A DNA stretch of 21,740 nucleotides from JAIBDK01 sp965261915 (GCA_965261915.1 CBDHDW010000006.1:1-21740); one strand, 5' to 3'; counted from the first letter of the stretch, positions 5,620 to 12,906 are shown. Notes: a model not told the origin generated them from the letters alone. Numbers and translations: made by a program.

Positions 5620-7197
5620 TCACTCACCGAAAATATCGGATTTCAGCTCTTTATAAATTGCTGTGTCGGGCGTTATCAGCGGTGCTGAATGTTCGATCAG
5701 GAAGGTTGTATGAACTGCTCCGGGGTGTTCTATACCAAGCTGAGCTTCCGCTACTTCATAAATTTTCACCGCCGCATTTTTTGCATTGCCGCTACGCACA
5801 TCACCGCCCGTTATGTTGGCATTGCGCAAGCTAATCAGTGTGCCGGCAATTTCGGGGCGGCCCATTTTTTCACATAAAAGTTTGAGAACTTCAGCATCAA
5901 GCAGATAGTTTTCTAAGGTTCGCCGTTTTAATATAAACGACCCCGCTTGCCGCACCCTTTCCCGATCATCGGCATTGTGTCTGTCCCGGTCAGTCAAGGA
6001 AAGTACCGTGCTGCCTTCAGCTATGGCTTGAATGACAGGAACCAAAATTTTAACCTGATTTTTGCCACGTGCCGAGACAAAAAGAGTATTGGGGAATTCA
6101 TTGCCAAAAATCTTGTTATAGCATTGAGCGTCAAACCCGTCCTTACCAGCGTTGCCTTCACAGAGAATAATGCGCGCAGGCACCACCAAAGCGGCAAGGT
6201 CATCCAAAGCGATTTCATACATACTTTGCCAGAAAGTACGTGTGGGTTTGCTCGGTTCAATCACTTGAGGAACATCGAAATCTCTGTTCCCCAAATCCAG
6301 AAATACGACTTCATCGGGGTTCTCGCGTTGAATTTCCTGTGCCTTGCGCACCATGCCAATGGAATGGGTGGCTATCCAGAGTTGACAGTTTTGCGGGATC
6401 AGCCCGTAAAGGGATGCGAGCAAATCTTTTTGTAAACGAGTACTCATATGCGCTTCCGGTTCGTCAATACAAAAAACCGTATCATCATATTCCCGACGTT
6501 TGACAACCAGATCGAGAATCAGGTCAAACGCTGTTTTTTCACCGCCCGAAAGATTTTCATAAGTGAATCCGCTTGTTGCTCCTTTGTCGAAGCGGAAAGT
6601 CGCGTTGCCTGACAATGGATTGCCTAAACTGTTTAAGATCAGGTCCGGAAATAGATCCTGCATAGCGCTCCGTATATCAGTCAGCATTTCCTCTCGGAAT
6701 TCTAACAAAGTCGTTTGGTCGTCCGTCTTTTCAAAAACGTCCTCCACTGCCTGCGACACCAGGTGCATATAATTGCGACCTGTGGCCTGATCGTTGTCAA
6801 TCATTCTTTGAATGCGGGTTTCTTCCAGAGCAGAACCTATATTCTTCAAACGGTCAATCGAAAAATGAGGATCGTTCCGGTGAGCAGAACGAACGTACAC
6901 GGCTTTGCGGCAAGCAGTTTTATCGTTGGGCTGCTCTCCATAAAAAGATACGTCAACACCCCGAAAAACAAGGTTTATATCCGAGCGTACACCTATACGG
7001 TCATAGTAGCTGCCAGACGATTGATTGAAGCCAACGTAAAATGTTTGCATCTTGCTGTAAATCGCATCAAACAAAGATGACTTGCCGCAACCATTAGGCC
7101 CGACCAGCACCACCAGTTTGGCAGTTTCCGGCAAGTCGGAAATCGTCAATTCCTTGAATCGTTTGAAATCCTTGAGTTTAATATTTTTAATTTTCAC
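5620..7197 (-). CDS. AAA (ABC-type) ATPase fused to a TOPRIM/DUF4435-like domain
   Basis: This 525-residue protein of two halves is a likely anti-phage effector. The N-terminal ABC/SMC-like ATPase has Walker A GPNGCGKS at 33-40, signature LSGGEK at 216-221, Walker B VFCIDEPEAH at 241-250 and a switch histidine at 278. The C-terminal part fits a TOPRIM/DUF4435 nuclease pattern: ILCEGNAGKDG at 344-354 (Glu347), SARGKNQV, TDRDRH at 402-407 as the acidic pair, and RRTLENYLLD at 425-434. The same pairing occurs in OLD nucleases and in PARIS, where AriA is the ATPase and AriB the DUF4435 protein. Here both are in one compact chain. The GTG start is preceded by GGAGGTG. A TTGACA promoter lies upstream at 7277-7304. 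mntA follows 12 bases after its stop. The exact subfamily is uncertain. Confidence 0.85.
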   Translation of the reverse strand: MKIKNIKLKDFKRFKELTISDLPETAKLVVLVGPNGCGKSSLFDAIYSKMQTFYVGFNQSSGSYYDRIGVRSDINLVFRGVDVSFYGEQPNDKTACRKAVYVRSAHRNDPHFSIDRLKNIGSALEETRIQRMIDNDQATGRNYMHLVSQAVEDVFEKTDDQTTLLEFREEMLTDIRSAMQDLFPDLILNSLGNPLSGNATFRFDKGATSGFTYENLSGGEKTAFDLILDLVVKRREYDDTVFCIDEPEAHMSTRLQKDLLASLYGLIPQNCQLWIATHSIGMVRKAQEIQRENPDEVVFLDLGNRDFDVPQVIEPSKPTRTFWQSMYEIALDDLAALVVPARIILCEGNAGKDGFDAQCYNKIFGNEFPNTLFVSARGKNQVKILVPVIQAIAEGSTVLSLTDRDRHNADDRERVRQAGSFILKRRTLENYLLDAEVLKLLCEKMGRPEIAGTLISLRNANITGGDVRSGNAKNAAVKIYEVAEAQLGIEHPGAVHTTFLIEHSAPLITPDTAIYKELKSDIFGE

Positions 7198-7276
7198 ACA
7201 TCCACCTCCACAATGGTCATTGTATCATTTATTGGCTCCTATGAAGAAACGTATAAATTTCAATTTCCATACGCGC

Positions 7277-7304
7277 AATATGACACCCCAAAGAGCCCTG
7301 TCAA
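7277..7304 (-). promoter_or_regulatory. putative promoter of the AAA-TOPRIM/mntA/hepT operon
   Basis: On the minus strand, a perfect TTGACA -35 box (7304-7299) is followed after 16 bp by CATATT (7282-7277), a 4/6 match to the -10 box. It lies about 80 bases before the GTG start of the ATPase. Confidence 0.5.
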
Positions 7305-7312
7305 TCATCCTG

Positions 7313-7684
7313 TCACCTTTCCATCCCAAATCCATACCCGCGCTCCTGCTCCCTCTCCAACTCCTGTGTTTTCTCGACCTCGCGTGCCTGCTCTTTGACC
7401 TGTTGGTTGGCGGCATCGACGGTTGAAAATCGGCCCCGCGCAACGCCGCAGATAGCCCCGAGAGCGATTGCGCCGCGCCGTCCCGCACATGGCCGTAGAC
7501 CTCAACAAACCGCTGCTGCAACCCGATAGCGCCATAAATCCCTGTACTGGGTTCCCTGCATTGCGATGCCGAGCTAACGCGGGTTTTCCAGTTGGGCCAA
7601 ACGCTCCTCAAGATAGCGCTTAATGCGCTGTTGGGATTGCGGATCAAGCTTACACGTATCTTCAACCGAACCCAGCAATGTCAT
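7313..7684 (-). pseudogene. frameshifted remnant of an unrecognised plasmid gene (copy B)
   Basis: Read on the minus strand, an ATG at 7684 starts MTLLGSVEDTCKLDPQ and runs 36 codons to a TAG at 7576-7574. Sensible coding then continues in other frames: VEVYGHVRDGAAQSLSGL, then ALRGADF, then after a one-base shift a charged tail ending GYGFGMER and a TGA at 7315-7313. It has therefore suffered at least two disruptions. The last 40 codons are shared with the segment at 2057-2175, where this frame is uninterrupted. Its start overlaps the end of the 80-aa gene by 23 bases, suggesting they were once an operon. The original product may have been a mobilisation or plasmid-maintenance protein; this is a guess. 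Confidence 0.5.
7332..7449. repeat. duplicated 119-bp segment, copy B
   Basis: Direct repeat of 2057-2175, about 97% identical. It encodes the charged C-terminus of the remnant at 7313-7684. Confidence 0.9.
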
Positions 7685-7904
7685 AGGTCGAAATTTTCTG
7701 GGCCGCTACGCCAAGCGCAACTTGTTGCGGATCGCTTTCCTCGTAGTTTATGAAGAACACTCTAGATTTGACTTCATAAAGTGTTTCGTCGCCACCACCA
7801 GTAGCAACCGCGTCGCCAACCTCAGGCAATGTCTGCATGTAGCAATCGTGCAAAACTGAGGAATTGATAGGTTTGCCTTGCTCAAAAATACGTATCCAAA
7901 TCAT
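7662..7904 (-). CDS. hypothetical protein, 80 residues
   Basis: I do not recognise this protein. It starts MIWIRIFEQGKPI and is mildly acidic, with mixed strand-like stretches (ETLYEVKSRVFFINYEES) and no membrane segment or signal peptide. An AGGAG sits 6 bases before the ATG, so translation is well supported. Its 3' end overlaps the start of the frameshifted remnant by 23 bases. It may be a surviving first gene of a decayed plasmid operon. Confidence 0.65.
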   Translation of the reverse strand: MIWIRIFEQGKPINSSVLHDCYMQTLPEVGDAVATGGGDETLYEVKSRVFFINYEESDPQQVALGVAAQKISTYDIAGFG

Positions 7905-8127
7905 ATCGTTCTCCTAAATATCCAAGGAAAAATTGCACCAAACAGATGCAAACCGCAAGATCAATCGCCTCTGGTTTGTCGGCAAGAAAGCGCAGAAAGC
8001 AAATGATATCAGCCATTAGCATCTTAAGTTAGCGCATATGGGGTAGGGGGCTGTTCTGATAGCTTCGTATTTTTACGTTTTGCGACCCGCGCAGAAATTT
8101 CCATTAGTTTCCTGACAGTTAAATTAT

Positions 8128-8439
8128 CTAAGGCTTTGCTTCCCGCAAAACCGCATTGATGCGTGATTGCCACCCCGCACCCGTCGCCTTGAATTTGGCG
8201 ACCACATCCTGATCCAATCGGATCGAGACTGGAACCTTCGGATTTGTCAGCCGGGGACGCCCCCCAACATTTTTGCGCAGCTTGGCAGCAAGGGCTGGAA
8301 AAGCCTCCGTGAAAGGTCGTGCCTTGGCGATCTGTTCATCGGTGATTTCAGGGGCATCTTCATCGCTCAAAATCAGCCTCTGAATCCGCGCCTCGTCAGC
8401 ATCACTGATTGGGTCTGTAATTTCACCTTTTTTTGTCAT
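8128..8439 (-). CDS. brnA: BrnA-type antitoxin
   Basis: This 103-residue antitoxin binds BrnT and represses the operon. The C-terminal ribbon-helix-helix region is plain: NVGGRPRLTNPKVPVSIRLD followed by GAGWQSRINAVLREAKP, the typical BrnA end. The ATG overlaps the brnT stop by 4 bases (ATGA), giving the toxin-first order usual for brnTA. A longer frame exists upstream but is only a shadow of brnT. Confidence 0.92.
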   Translation of the reverse strand: MTKKGEITDPISDADEARIQRLILSDEDAPEITDEQIAKARPFTEAFPALAAKLRKNVGGRPRLTNPKVPVSIRLDQDVVAKFKATGAGWQSRINAVLREAKP

Positions 8440-8684
8440 AGCAAACTCCGTTCTTTTCGGCTGGCCGGACGCATGGAAATTATCGAAACAGCTTCGGTTC
8501 CGAGAAGGGTAAAAACCACAGCAATGGTTCCATCCGCCAACCGACCAATTGCCATGTGTCGCCCATCCTTGGCTGACACTGTCACGGCATCCAGAAAAAA
8601 CCATTCGTCCAGATCTGCAAAATCCAAACCGTGTTTGGAAAGGTTCCATTCTCGCTTGGGTTCGTCCCACACAATTATTGCCAT
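8436..8684 (-). CDS. brnT: BrnT-type toxin (RelE-like ribonuclease fold)
   Basis: This 82-residue toxin has the family hallmarks VWDEPKREWNLSKHGLDF near the N-terminus, RHMAIGRLADG in the middle, VVFTLLG, and the closing SIISMRPASRKER. BrnT cleaves RNA and stops translation until bound by BrnA. I set the start at the ATG 8684-8682, because the family begins a few residues before the WDE motif; an in-frame ATG 36 bases upstream is possible. No strong ribosome binding site is visible. The short palindrome GTATATAC directly before the start may be part of the BrnA operator. Confidence 0.9.
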   Translation of the reverse strand: MAIIVWDEPKREWNLSKHGLDFADLDEWFFLDAVTVSAKDGRHMAIGRLADGTIAVVFTLLGTEAVSIISMRPASRKERSLL

Positions 8685-8692
8685 AGGTTTCT

Positions 8693-8700
8693 GTATATAC
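8693..8700. promoter_or_regulatory. short palindrome before brnT, possible operator
   Basis: GTATATAC is a perfect 8-bp palindrome 8 bases upstream of the brnT start. BrnA represses its own promoter in known systems. That this is its binding site is inference. Confidence 0.3.
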
Positions 8701-8800
8701 GCAAACCTAACCACATACAAGCTCGCCTATTCTCAGCAATTCAAACCTCGAATTTTCCCAAACGGGGCTTTGGTCACTAAAAACCAACCCAAATAAAAAT

Positions 8801-8820
8801 CCCCGCCGCAAGCGGCGGGG
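8801..8820 (-). terminator. intrinsic terminator, minus-strand orientation
   Basis: CCCCGCCG and CGGCGGGG form a perfect 8-bp stem with a 4-base loop. On the minus strand it is followed by ATTTTTATTT. It would stop transcripts coming leftward out of the origin region before they enter brnTA. Confidence 0.7.
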
Positions 8821-8970
8821 AATATAACCCTAAGAAGATTTAACTCATTATTATTTTATGGAAACGCGCTATTTTTGCATTAACGACAGGCCCTTGTTGG
8901 GTTAGACCCGAATTTCAAGGTTTCGGGGCCACTCGTGACCACCTCGAAAGTGAATATCCGAAAGAGCGGA

Positions 8971-9067
8971 TTTCGCCCCTTGTTTTTTTCTCAATAATTT
9001 TTCAGGTTTTGCCACTGGGTCAAAAGTGGGTTTTTGGTAATACGGGGAAAATGAATACCAAAAAAGG
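8971..9067. repeat. ori-flanking sequence, related to 3650-3742
   Basis: This sequence ends 3 bases before the DnaA box and has a diverged relative at 3650-3742. The strongest shared block is ATTTTTCAGGTTTT plus the GGTCAAAAGT that follows. It is non-coding and probably part of the replication origin region. Confidence 0.65.
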
Positions 9068-9070
9068 AAC

Positions 9071-9079
9071 TTATCCACA
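9071..9079 (+). promoter_or_regulatory. DnaA box
   Basis: TTATCCACA is a perfect match to the DnaA box consensus and sits 22 bases before the AT-rich repeats. Confidence 0.8.
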
Positions 9080-9100
9080 AGCTAAGCTGAAATCTGGTAG

Positions 9101-9127
9101 TGTTATATATGTGTTATATATGTGTTA
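9101..9127 (+). repeat. AT-rich 11-bp direct repeats (likely DNA unwinding element)
   Basis: TGTTATATATG occurs at 9101-9111 and 9112-9122, with TGTTA following. AT-rich repeats between a DnaA box and iterons are typical unwinding sites. Confidence 0.65.
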
Positions 9128-9191
9128 CGCGAATCATCGATTTATCTAACCTATTGTAATTTCTAAACTAATTCCCTCTTTTTTGACCTTC

Positions 9192-9301
9192 TGGTGTGTG
9201 ATCTTACGAAAGATGGTGTGTGATCTTACGAAAGATGGTGTGTGATCTTACGAAAGATGGTGTGTGATCTTACGAAAGATGGTGTGTGATCTTACGAAAT
9301 C
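9192..9301 (+). repeat. five 22-bp iterons
   Basis: TGGTGTGTGATCTTACGAAA plus GA repeats with a strict 22-bp period from 9192. The first four units are identical and the fifth departs only in its last bases. Iterons bind the Rep protein for initiation and copy control. Confidence 0.95.
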
Positions 9302-9307
9302 CCTTGC

Positions 9308-9384
9308 GGTGGGTGATACTTCGAACCTATTGCATTGGTGTGTGAAATTACGAATAGTGGACTCATTGTGGGTGAAATTACGAA
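9308..9384 (+). repeat. three degenerate iterons reaching into repA
   Basis: Variants of the iteron core lie at 9308-9325, 9336-9354 and 9367-9384, spaced 27-30 bases apart. The last two run through the possible start codons of repA, so RepA bound here would block its own promoter or translation start. Confidence 0.75.
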
Positions 9385-10444
9385 GCAAGACCGAACGCCT
9401 CTGCTCCCCTTGCGTCACGCACAGGGGGACTTCTTCGTTTGCGACATCTTTGATGCTGCCCCAAAGGGCGATATGGCCTCGATGGCACATCCAATTTTTA
9501 CCCTTTCAACCAAGCCCGATACAAAAAAACGCCGTTACGAGGCGTCTGACGGCAAGAGCTATGTCGAAATTCGTCCGAATATGATTGGCCTCGCCACAGT
9601 TCATGATCGCGATGTTCTGATCTACTGCATCTCCCAAGTCATGGCAGCACTGAATGATGGACAAGAAGTTCACCGGACGTTGCGATTTAAAGCGTATGAT
9701 CTTCTTGTTGCCACCAACCGGCCAGTTGCTGGAACGGGATATACTGGCTTGAAAGGTGCTTTAGAGCGACTTCAGGGAACTCAAGTCGAAACTAACATCA
9801 CCACGGGCGGTGTGGAACAGATCGACGGCTTCAGCCTGATTGATCGCTACCGGATAGTTCGTGAAACCCGCGATGGTCGTATGCTTGATCTGGAGGTAAC
9901 TCTCTCTGATTGGGTATTCAATGCAATTGCCGGAGACGATGTTTTAACACTCAACCGCCGTTACTTCCAACTTCGCAAGCCACTAGAGCGCCGTCTTTAT
10001 GAGTTGGCTCGGAAGCAATGTGGCACTCAACCTGAATGGAAATGCGGCCTTGAAAAGTTACAGGCCAGGACCGGCTCGACATCCTCGAACAAGGAGTTCA
10101 GGCGGCTTGTGAAGGCAATCTGCAAAGCTGACCAGGAACACAATCACATGCCGGACTATTCTTTCCGTATGGAAGCCGACATTTTGTCGGTCACGCCCAA
10201 ACGGGAATTTCTCGATTCCTACACAATCAAACCCCGACAGGATCAGCTGACTGGTGGCTATATCTTGCCCCTCTCTCCAGACACCCTTGAAAGAGCAAGG
10301 GAAGTTGCTCCGACGTGGGATATCAAAGTTCTGGTAGGTGAGTGGCGAAGCTATGCTGCGCGGCGTAAAGAGCCGCCAAAGAATCCAGACGCTGCTTTCC
10401 TTGGATTCTGCAAAAGTTGGTACAAAAGACGCGGCAGAGCATAA
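9368..10444 (+). CDS. repA: plasmid replication initiator RepA (RPA family)
   Basis: This 358-residue initiator of the replication initiator protein A family is common on alphaproteobacterial plasmids. The conserved N-terminal stretch RHAQGDFFVCDIFDAAPKGD is followed by DMASMAHPIFTLSTKPD, then DRDVLIYCISQVMAAL. Downstream lies a winged-helix region (LSDWVFNAIAGDDVLTLNRR, LRKPLERRLYELARKQCG). It should bind the iterons directly upstream and recruit the replication machinery. The start is uncertain: TTG at 9335, GTG at 9338 and GTG at 9368 are all in frame. I chose GTG 9368, which keeps the conserved N-terminus and has a GTGGA upstream. The ATG at 9473 would remove conserved residues. Degenerate iterons overlap the start region, implying autoregulation. 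parA follows 73 bases later. Confidence 0.9.
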   Translation: MGEITKQDRTPLLPLRHAQGDFFVCDIFDAAPKGDMASMAHPIFTLSTKPDTKKRRYEASDGKSYVEIRPNMIGLATVHDRDVLIYCISQVMAALNDGQEVHRTLRFKAYDLLVATNRPVAGTGYTGLKGALERLQGTQVETNITTGGVEQIDGFSLIDRYRIVRETRDGRMLDLEVTLSDWVFNAIAGDDVLTLNRRYFQLRKPLERRLYELARKQCGTQPEWKCGLEKLQARTGSTSSNKEFRRLVKAICKADQEHNHMPDYSFRMEADILSVTPKREFLDSYTIKPRQDQLTGGYILPLSPDTLERAREVAPTWDIKVLVGEWRSYAARRKEPPKNPDAAFLGFCKSWYKRRGRA

Positions 10445-10451
10445 ACCACAT

Positions 10452-10490
10452 ACCCACATTTGTATTTTAGATGTTTTGTGGGTTCCCACA
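10452..10490. promoter_or_regulatory. CCCACA repeats before parA, possible operator or centromere
   Basis: ACCCACA at 10452-10458 and TGTGGGT at 10477-10483 form perfect inverted arms. A further CCCACA lies at 10485-10490. Partition operons are often repressed at such sites by ParA or its small partner. There is no strong T run, so a terminator is less likely. Confidence 0.4.
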
Positions 10491-10517
10491 GGATTTTAAT
10501 TCGAGTAGTGTGTCGAA

Positions 10518-11141
10518 ATGATTATCTCCTTCCTCAACCAAAAAGGCGGCGTCGGCAAAACAACGCTGTCAATAAATGTCGCAGCTTGGCTGGCTTCCCA
10601 AGGCCGAAAGGTCCTACTTGTAGATGCTGACAAGCAAGGCTCTGCCACGACTTGGGCCAGCCTGCGTGACGAAACTCCGTTTCAGGTGATCTCGATGGCA
10701 CGAGAGAACCTGGCGAAAGACGTTATTCGTTTAGCCGCTGATTTTGACGTGACCGTGATAGACGGGCCTCCCCATGCCGAAGGCATTGCGAGAGCTTGCA
10801 TCATTGCATCTGATTTTGTCGCCCTACCAATCGAGCCTTCAGGCCTTTCTACATGGGCATCGGACCTGACAGTAAAGCAGGTTCAGGAGGCTCAAGCCTT
10901 CAAGGAAACCCTGAAATGTGGGTTTGTGGTTGCCCGCAAAATAGGTAATACGGTTATAGGCCGCGAAATACGCTCTATGGCTGCTGACGCAGGTATCCAG
11001 CTCCTTGATGCCGAAGTTGAGCAACGTGTGGCCTATGCGGAAAGTCTGACGATGGGAAAAACTATATTCGAATGGTCGCCCACTGGGACGGCTGCCAAGG
11101 AAATAATGACCTTAACCGACGAGATTATCCGACATGTCTAA
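10518..11141 (+). CDS. parA: ParA-family plasmid partition ATPase
   Basis: This 207-residue protein has the deviant Walker A motif KGGVGKTT at residues 9-16, VLLVDADKQGSATTW (switch I) and VTVIDGPPH (Walker B). It lacks an N-terminal DNA-binding domain, like the short ParA proteins of ParF/type Ib systems. It would use ATP-dependent nucleoid binding to separate plasmid copies. The next gene overlaps its end by 8 bases and encodes a small ribbon-helix-helix partner, which fits type Ib partition. It lies directly downstream of repA on the same strand. Confidence 0.92.
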   Translation: MIISFLNQKGGVGKTTLSINVAAWLASQGRKVLLVDADKQGSATTWASLRDETPFQVISMARENLAKDVIRLAADFDVTVIDGPPHAEGIARACIIASDFVALPIEPSGLSTWASDLTVKQVQEAQAFKETLKCGFVVARKIGNTVIGREIRSMAADAGIQLLDAEVEQRVAYAESLTMGKTIFEWSPTGTAAKEIMTLTDEIIRHV

Positions 11142-11421
11142 GAAGACCTTTGCAGCAGCGCCTAAACCCAAGCAACTCGCGCCTGAACAAATAGACGCCT
11201 ATGTCCATGGCGGGGCAGGGCATGACACAAGTTCTTCGGCTGAAACGGCGGTAGAAAAGCCCAAAAGCGGGCCTATGAAAAGGCTCAGTATTGACGTTCC
11301 GGAAAAGACACACTGCCGCTTTAAGGTTGCCTGTGCTGCTTCTGGTCGGAAGATGGCAGTGGAATTGACGGCATTTATTGAGCGTCATATCGAAGAACTA
11401 GAACAGGAAACCAACAAATGA
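11134..11421 (+). CDS. small partition partner with ribbon-helix-helix C-terminus (ParB/ParG-like)
   Basis: This 95-residue protein has a flexible, Pro/Ala-rich N-terminal half. Its C-terminal half fits a ribbon-helix-helix: KRLSIDVPEKTHCRFKVAC (strand and first helix), then GRKMAVELTAFIERHIEEL (second helix). The layout, and its 8-base overlap with parA, match the small centromere-binding proteins of type Ib partition systems. It should bind centromere repeats, possibly the CCCACA cluster before parA, and stimulate the ATPase through its N-terminus. The family name is not certain. Confidence 0.8.
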   Translation: MSKKTFAAAPKPKQLAPEQIDAYVHGGAGHDTSSSAETAVEKPKSGPMKRLSIDVPEKTHCRFKVACAASGRKMAVELTAFIERHIEELEQETNK

Positions 11422-11426
11422 TGTTT

Positions 11427-11440
11427 ACCACAAAAGTGGT
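11427..11440. repeat. small hairpin after the partition operon
   Basis: ACCAC and GTGGT pair around AAAA directly after the stop codon of the small partition gene. The stem is only 5 bp and no T tract follows, so termination is doubtful. Confidence 0.3.
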
Positions 11441-11576
11441 TATGTGGGTTTTCGAACTCTTGCCAGCACATAATTCGTATAATCAAGAAGATGGCAGTCA
11501 ACCTGACTACCGAAGGGCAGGGACAGTATGAACTTCAAAGAATTTGAGACGCCGGAAAAACTTCGTGGCGGATATT

Positions 11577-12546
11577 AGACCTGCTTCACAATAGGTTATT
11601 TTTATGCGAGGAAGTGCCTGGAGGTATCATTTTATGAAAGCTTTGAAGATTTTAAGTGCACAACCTGCATTGTTTTTTCGACTATCGGGCATCCGCCTTA
11701 CAGATTTCAACGCCCTGGTTGCGACACTTCATCCGATCTGGTTGAAAAGTGAGGAGAAACGCCTGTCCCGCAAAGACAGGCAACGTGCGATTGGGGGTGG
11801 GATGAACTATCGCCTGGAGTTCGCAGAACAGCTTCTGCTCTGCCTGATGTATTACCGAACCTATACCAGCCATGCTTTTATGGGGCTTGTATTCAATGTA
11901 TCCTCTCCGACAGTTTGCCGCCGCATTCAAGCCATGACAGAGTTGATGGCAGGCCATTTTCGGATGCCTGAACGTAAAGTAAAGTTGTCGGAAGTGGAAA
12001 AGGCTGATCTGCTTTACCTGATGATTGATGGTACTGAGCGTCCAGTTCAACGGCCCGGGAAGCCCTCGGCTCGAAAAGCAAAATATTCTGGCAAGAAAAA
12101 GAAGCACACGGCGTCCCACCAGATCATCACAGATGACAAGAAGTGTATACTGGCTGTTGGATGCGCCCATGACGGGCGCAAACATGACAAGCGTATTTAT
12201 GATGAGACCCGCGTGGATAGGCCCCCTGATATACTTACCCTTGGGGATTTAGGATATCTGGGGACATCACTGGAAATCCCCCTGAAAACATCAAAGAAAA
12301 AACCACTTACGAAAGAAGAACAAGAATACAATACATGGCATTCAAAACTACGCATTGGCGTAGAGCACGGTATTGGCCGCATGAAAAAGTTCAATATATT
12401 TTCGGATATTCACCGCAACAACCAACAACAAAACATGATTGCCAAGAATGTCGGAGCACTCGCAAATATGAATTTGAAAACAGTTTGACAAAACGGGTGG
12501 GGATACTTGTGTCTAAAAATATTCGACCCTATTGTGAATCGGGTCT
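11577..12546 (+). mobile_element. IS5-family insertion sequence, copy 2
   Basis: 970 bp, with the same terminal inverted repeats as copy 1 (AGACCTGCTTCACAATAGG and AGACCCGATTCACAATAGG). It is flanked by a perfect 3-bp target duplication, ATT at 11574-11576 and 12547-12549. It interrupts a DNA methyltransferase gene. Confidence 0.96.
11634..12488 (+). CDS. IS5-family transposase (DDE type), copy 2
   Basis: Same 284-residue protein as in copy 1, with an intact frame and DDE residues (Asp132, Asp205, Glu244). GGAGG at 11620-11624 supports the ATG at 11634 over the one at 11604. Mobility of this copy is supported by its perfect ATT duplication. Confidence 0.93.
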   Translation: MKALKILSAQPALFFRLSGIRLTDFNALVATLHPIWLKSEEKRLSRKDRQRAIGGGMNYRLEFAEQLLLCLMYYRTYTSHAFMGLVFNVSSPTVCRRIQAMTELMAGHFRMPERKVKLSEVEKADLLYLMIDGTERPVQRPGKPSARKAKYSGKKKKHTASHQIITDDKKCILAVGCAHDGRKHDKRIYDETRVDRPPDILTLGDLGYLGTSLEIPLKTSKKKPLTKEEQEYNTWHSKLRIGVEHGIGRMKKFNIFSDIHRNNQQQNMIAKNVGALANMNLKTV

Positions 12547-12906
12547 ATTATACACCTCATGACCTAGCAACTTTCTTAGTTCGCTGGATTGAAAATGCCT
12601 CCCCGTCTCGGGTGCTTGAACCAAGCTGTGGTGATGGTGTCTTCCTGGATGTTTTAGGGAAGCGCAATTTTTCCAGCCCAGTCCTTGGCTTCGAACTGGA
12701 TGAAGTGGAAGCTAAAAAGGCCAAGGATCGTGCCGTGTCGGTTGGTCTATCAAACGTAGACATCCAAGCTTCGGACTTTTTGGGACAACCGCGCTGCTGG
12801 AAGATAGAAGACCCCGAAGTATGTTCGCGCGCATGATTGGGAAATAGGCCGTGGTAATTTTGTCGCCTGTAATGGGTTAAACTTGATATAGTATAGATGC
12901 GCATTT

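Larger units (their letters stand above)
9071..9384 (+). other. iteron-type replication origin (oriV)
   Basis: The origin runs in the classical order. A perfect DnaA box (TTATCCACA, 9071-9079) is followed by an AT-rich 11-bp direct repeat (TGTTATATATG at 9101 and 9112, with a partial third copy), then five 22-bp iterons, three degenerate iterons, and repA itself. The AT-rich repeat is the likely melting region. Confidence 0.85.
11528..12836 (+). pseudogene. N6-adenine DNA methyltransferase gene, split by IS copy 2 and truncated
   Basis: Before the IS, ATG 11528 (with AGGGA upstream) encodes MNFKEFETPEKLRGGY. After the IS, the frame continues YTPHDLATFLVRWIENA, then VLEPSCGDGVFL (SAM-binding motif I) and GFELDEVEAKKA. 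Removing the 970-bp IS and one ATT restores a continuous frame, LRGGYYTPHDLATF. The GGYYTP and EPSCGDG motifs mark a type II gamma-class adenine methyltransferase. The intact family is several hundred residues long and has an NPPY motif, but here the frame ends after about 110 restored codons with no NPPY. The 3' end is therefore also lost. No partner nuclease is seen nearby. It is non-functional as a methylase; the ORF starting inside the IS end (12507) is an artefact of fusion. Confidence 0.9.

Noticed and set aside
8440..8670. N-terminal extension of BrnA (180-aa frame)
   Set aside because: The extra part is a shadow of brnT in another frame. The ATGA overlap and family length fix the start at 8439.
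9192..9301. CRISPR array
   Set aside because: The 22-bp repeats are directly adjacent with no variable spacers and lie before repA. They are iterons.
12507..12836. A 109-aa frame starting in the right end of IS copy 2, as a separate methylase gene
   Set aside because: Its first residues are encoded by the IS end. The true N-terminus lies before the IS at 11528, so this is the 3' part of an interrupted gene.
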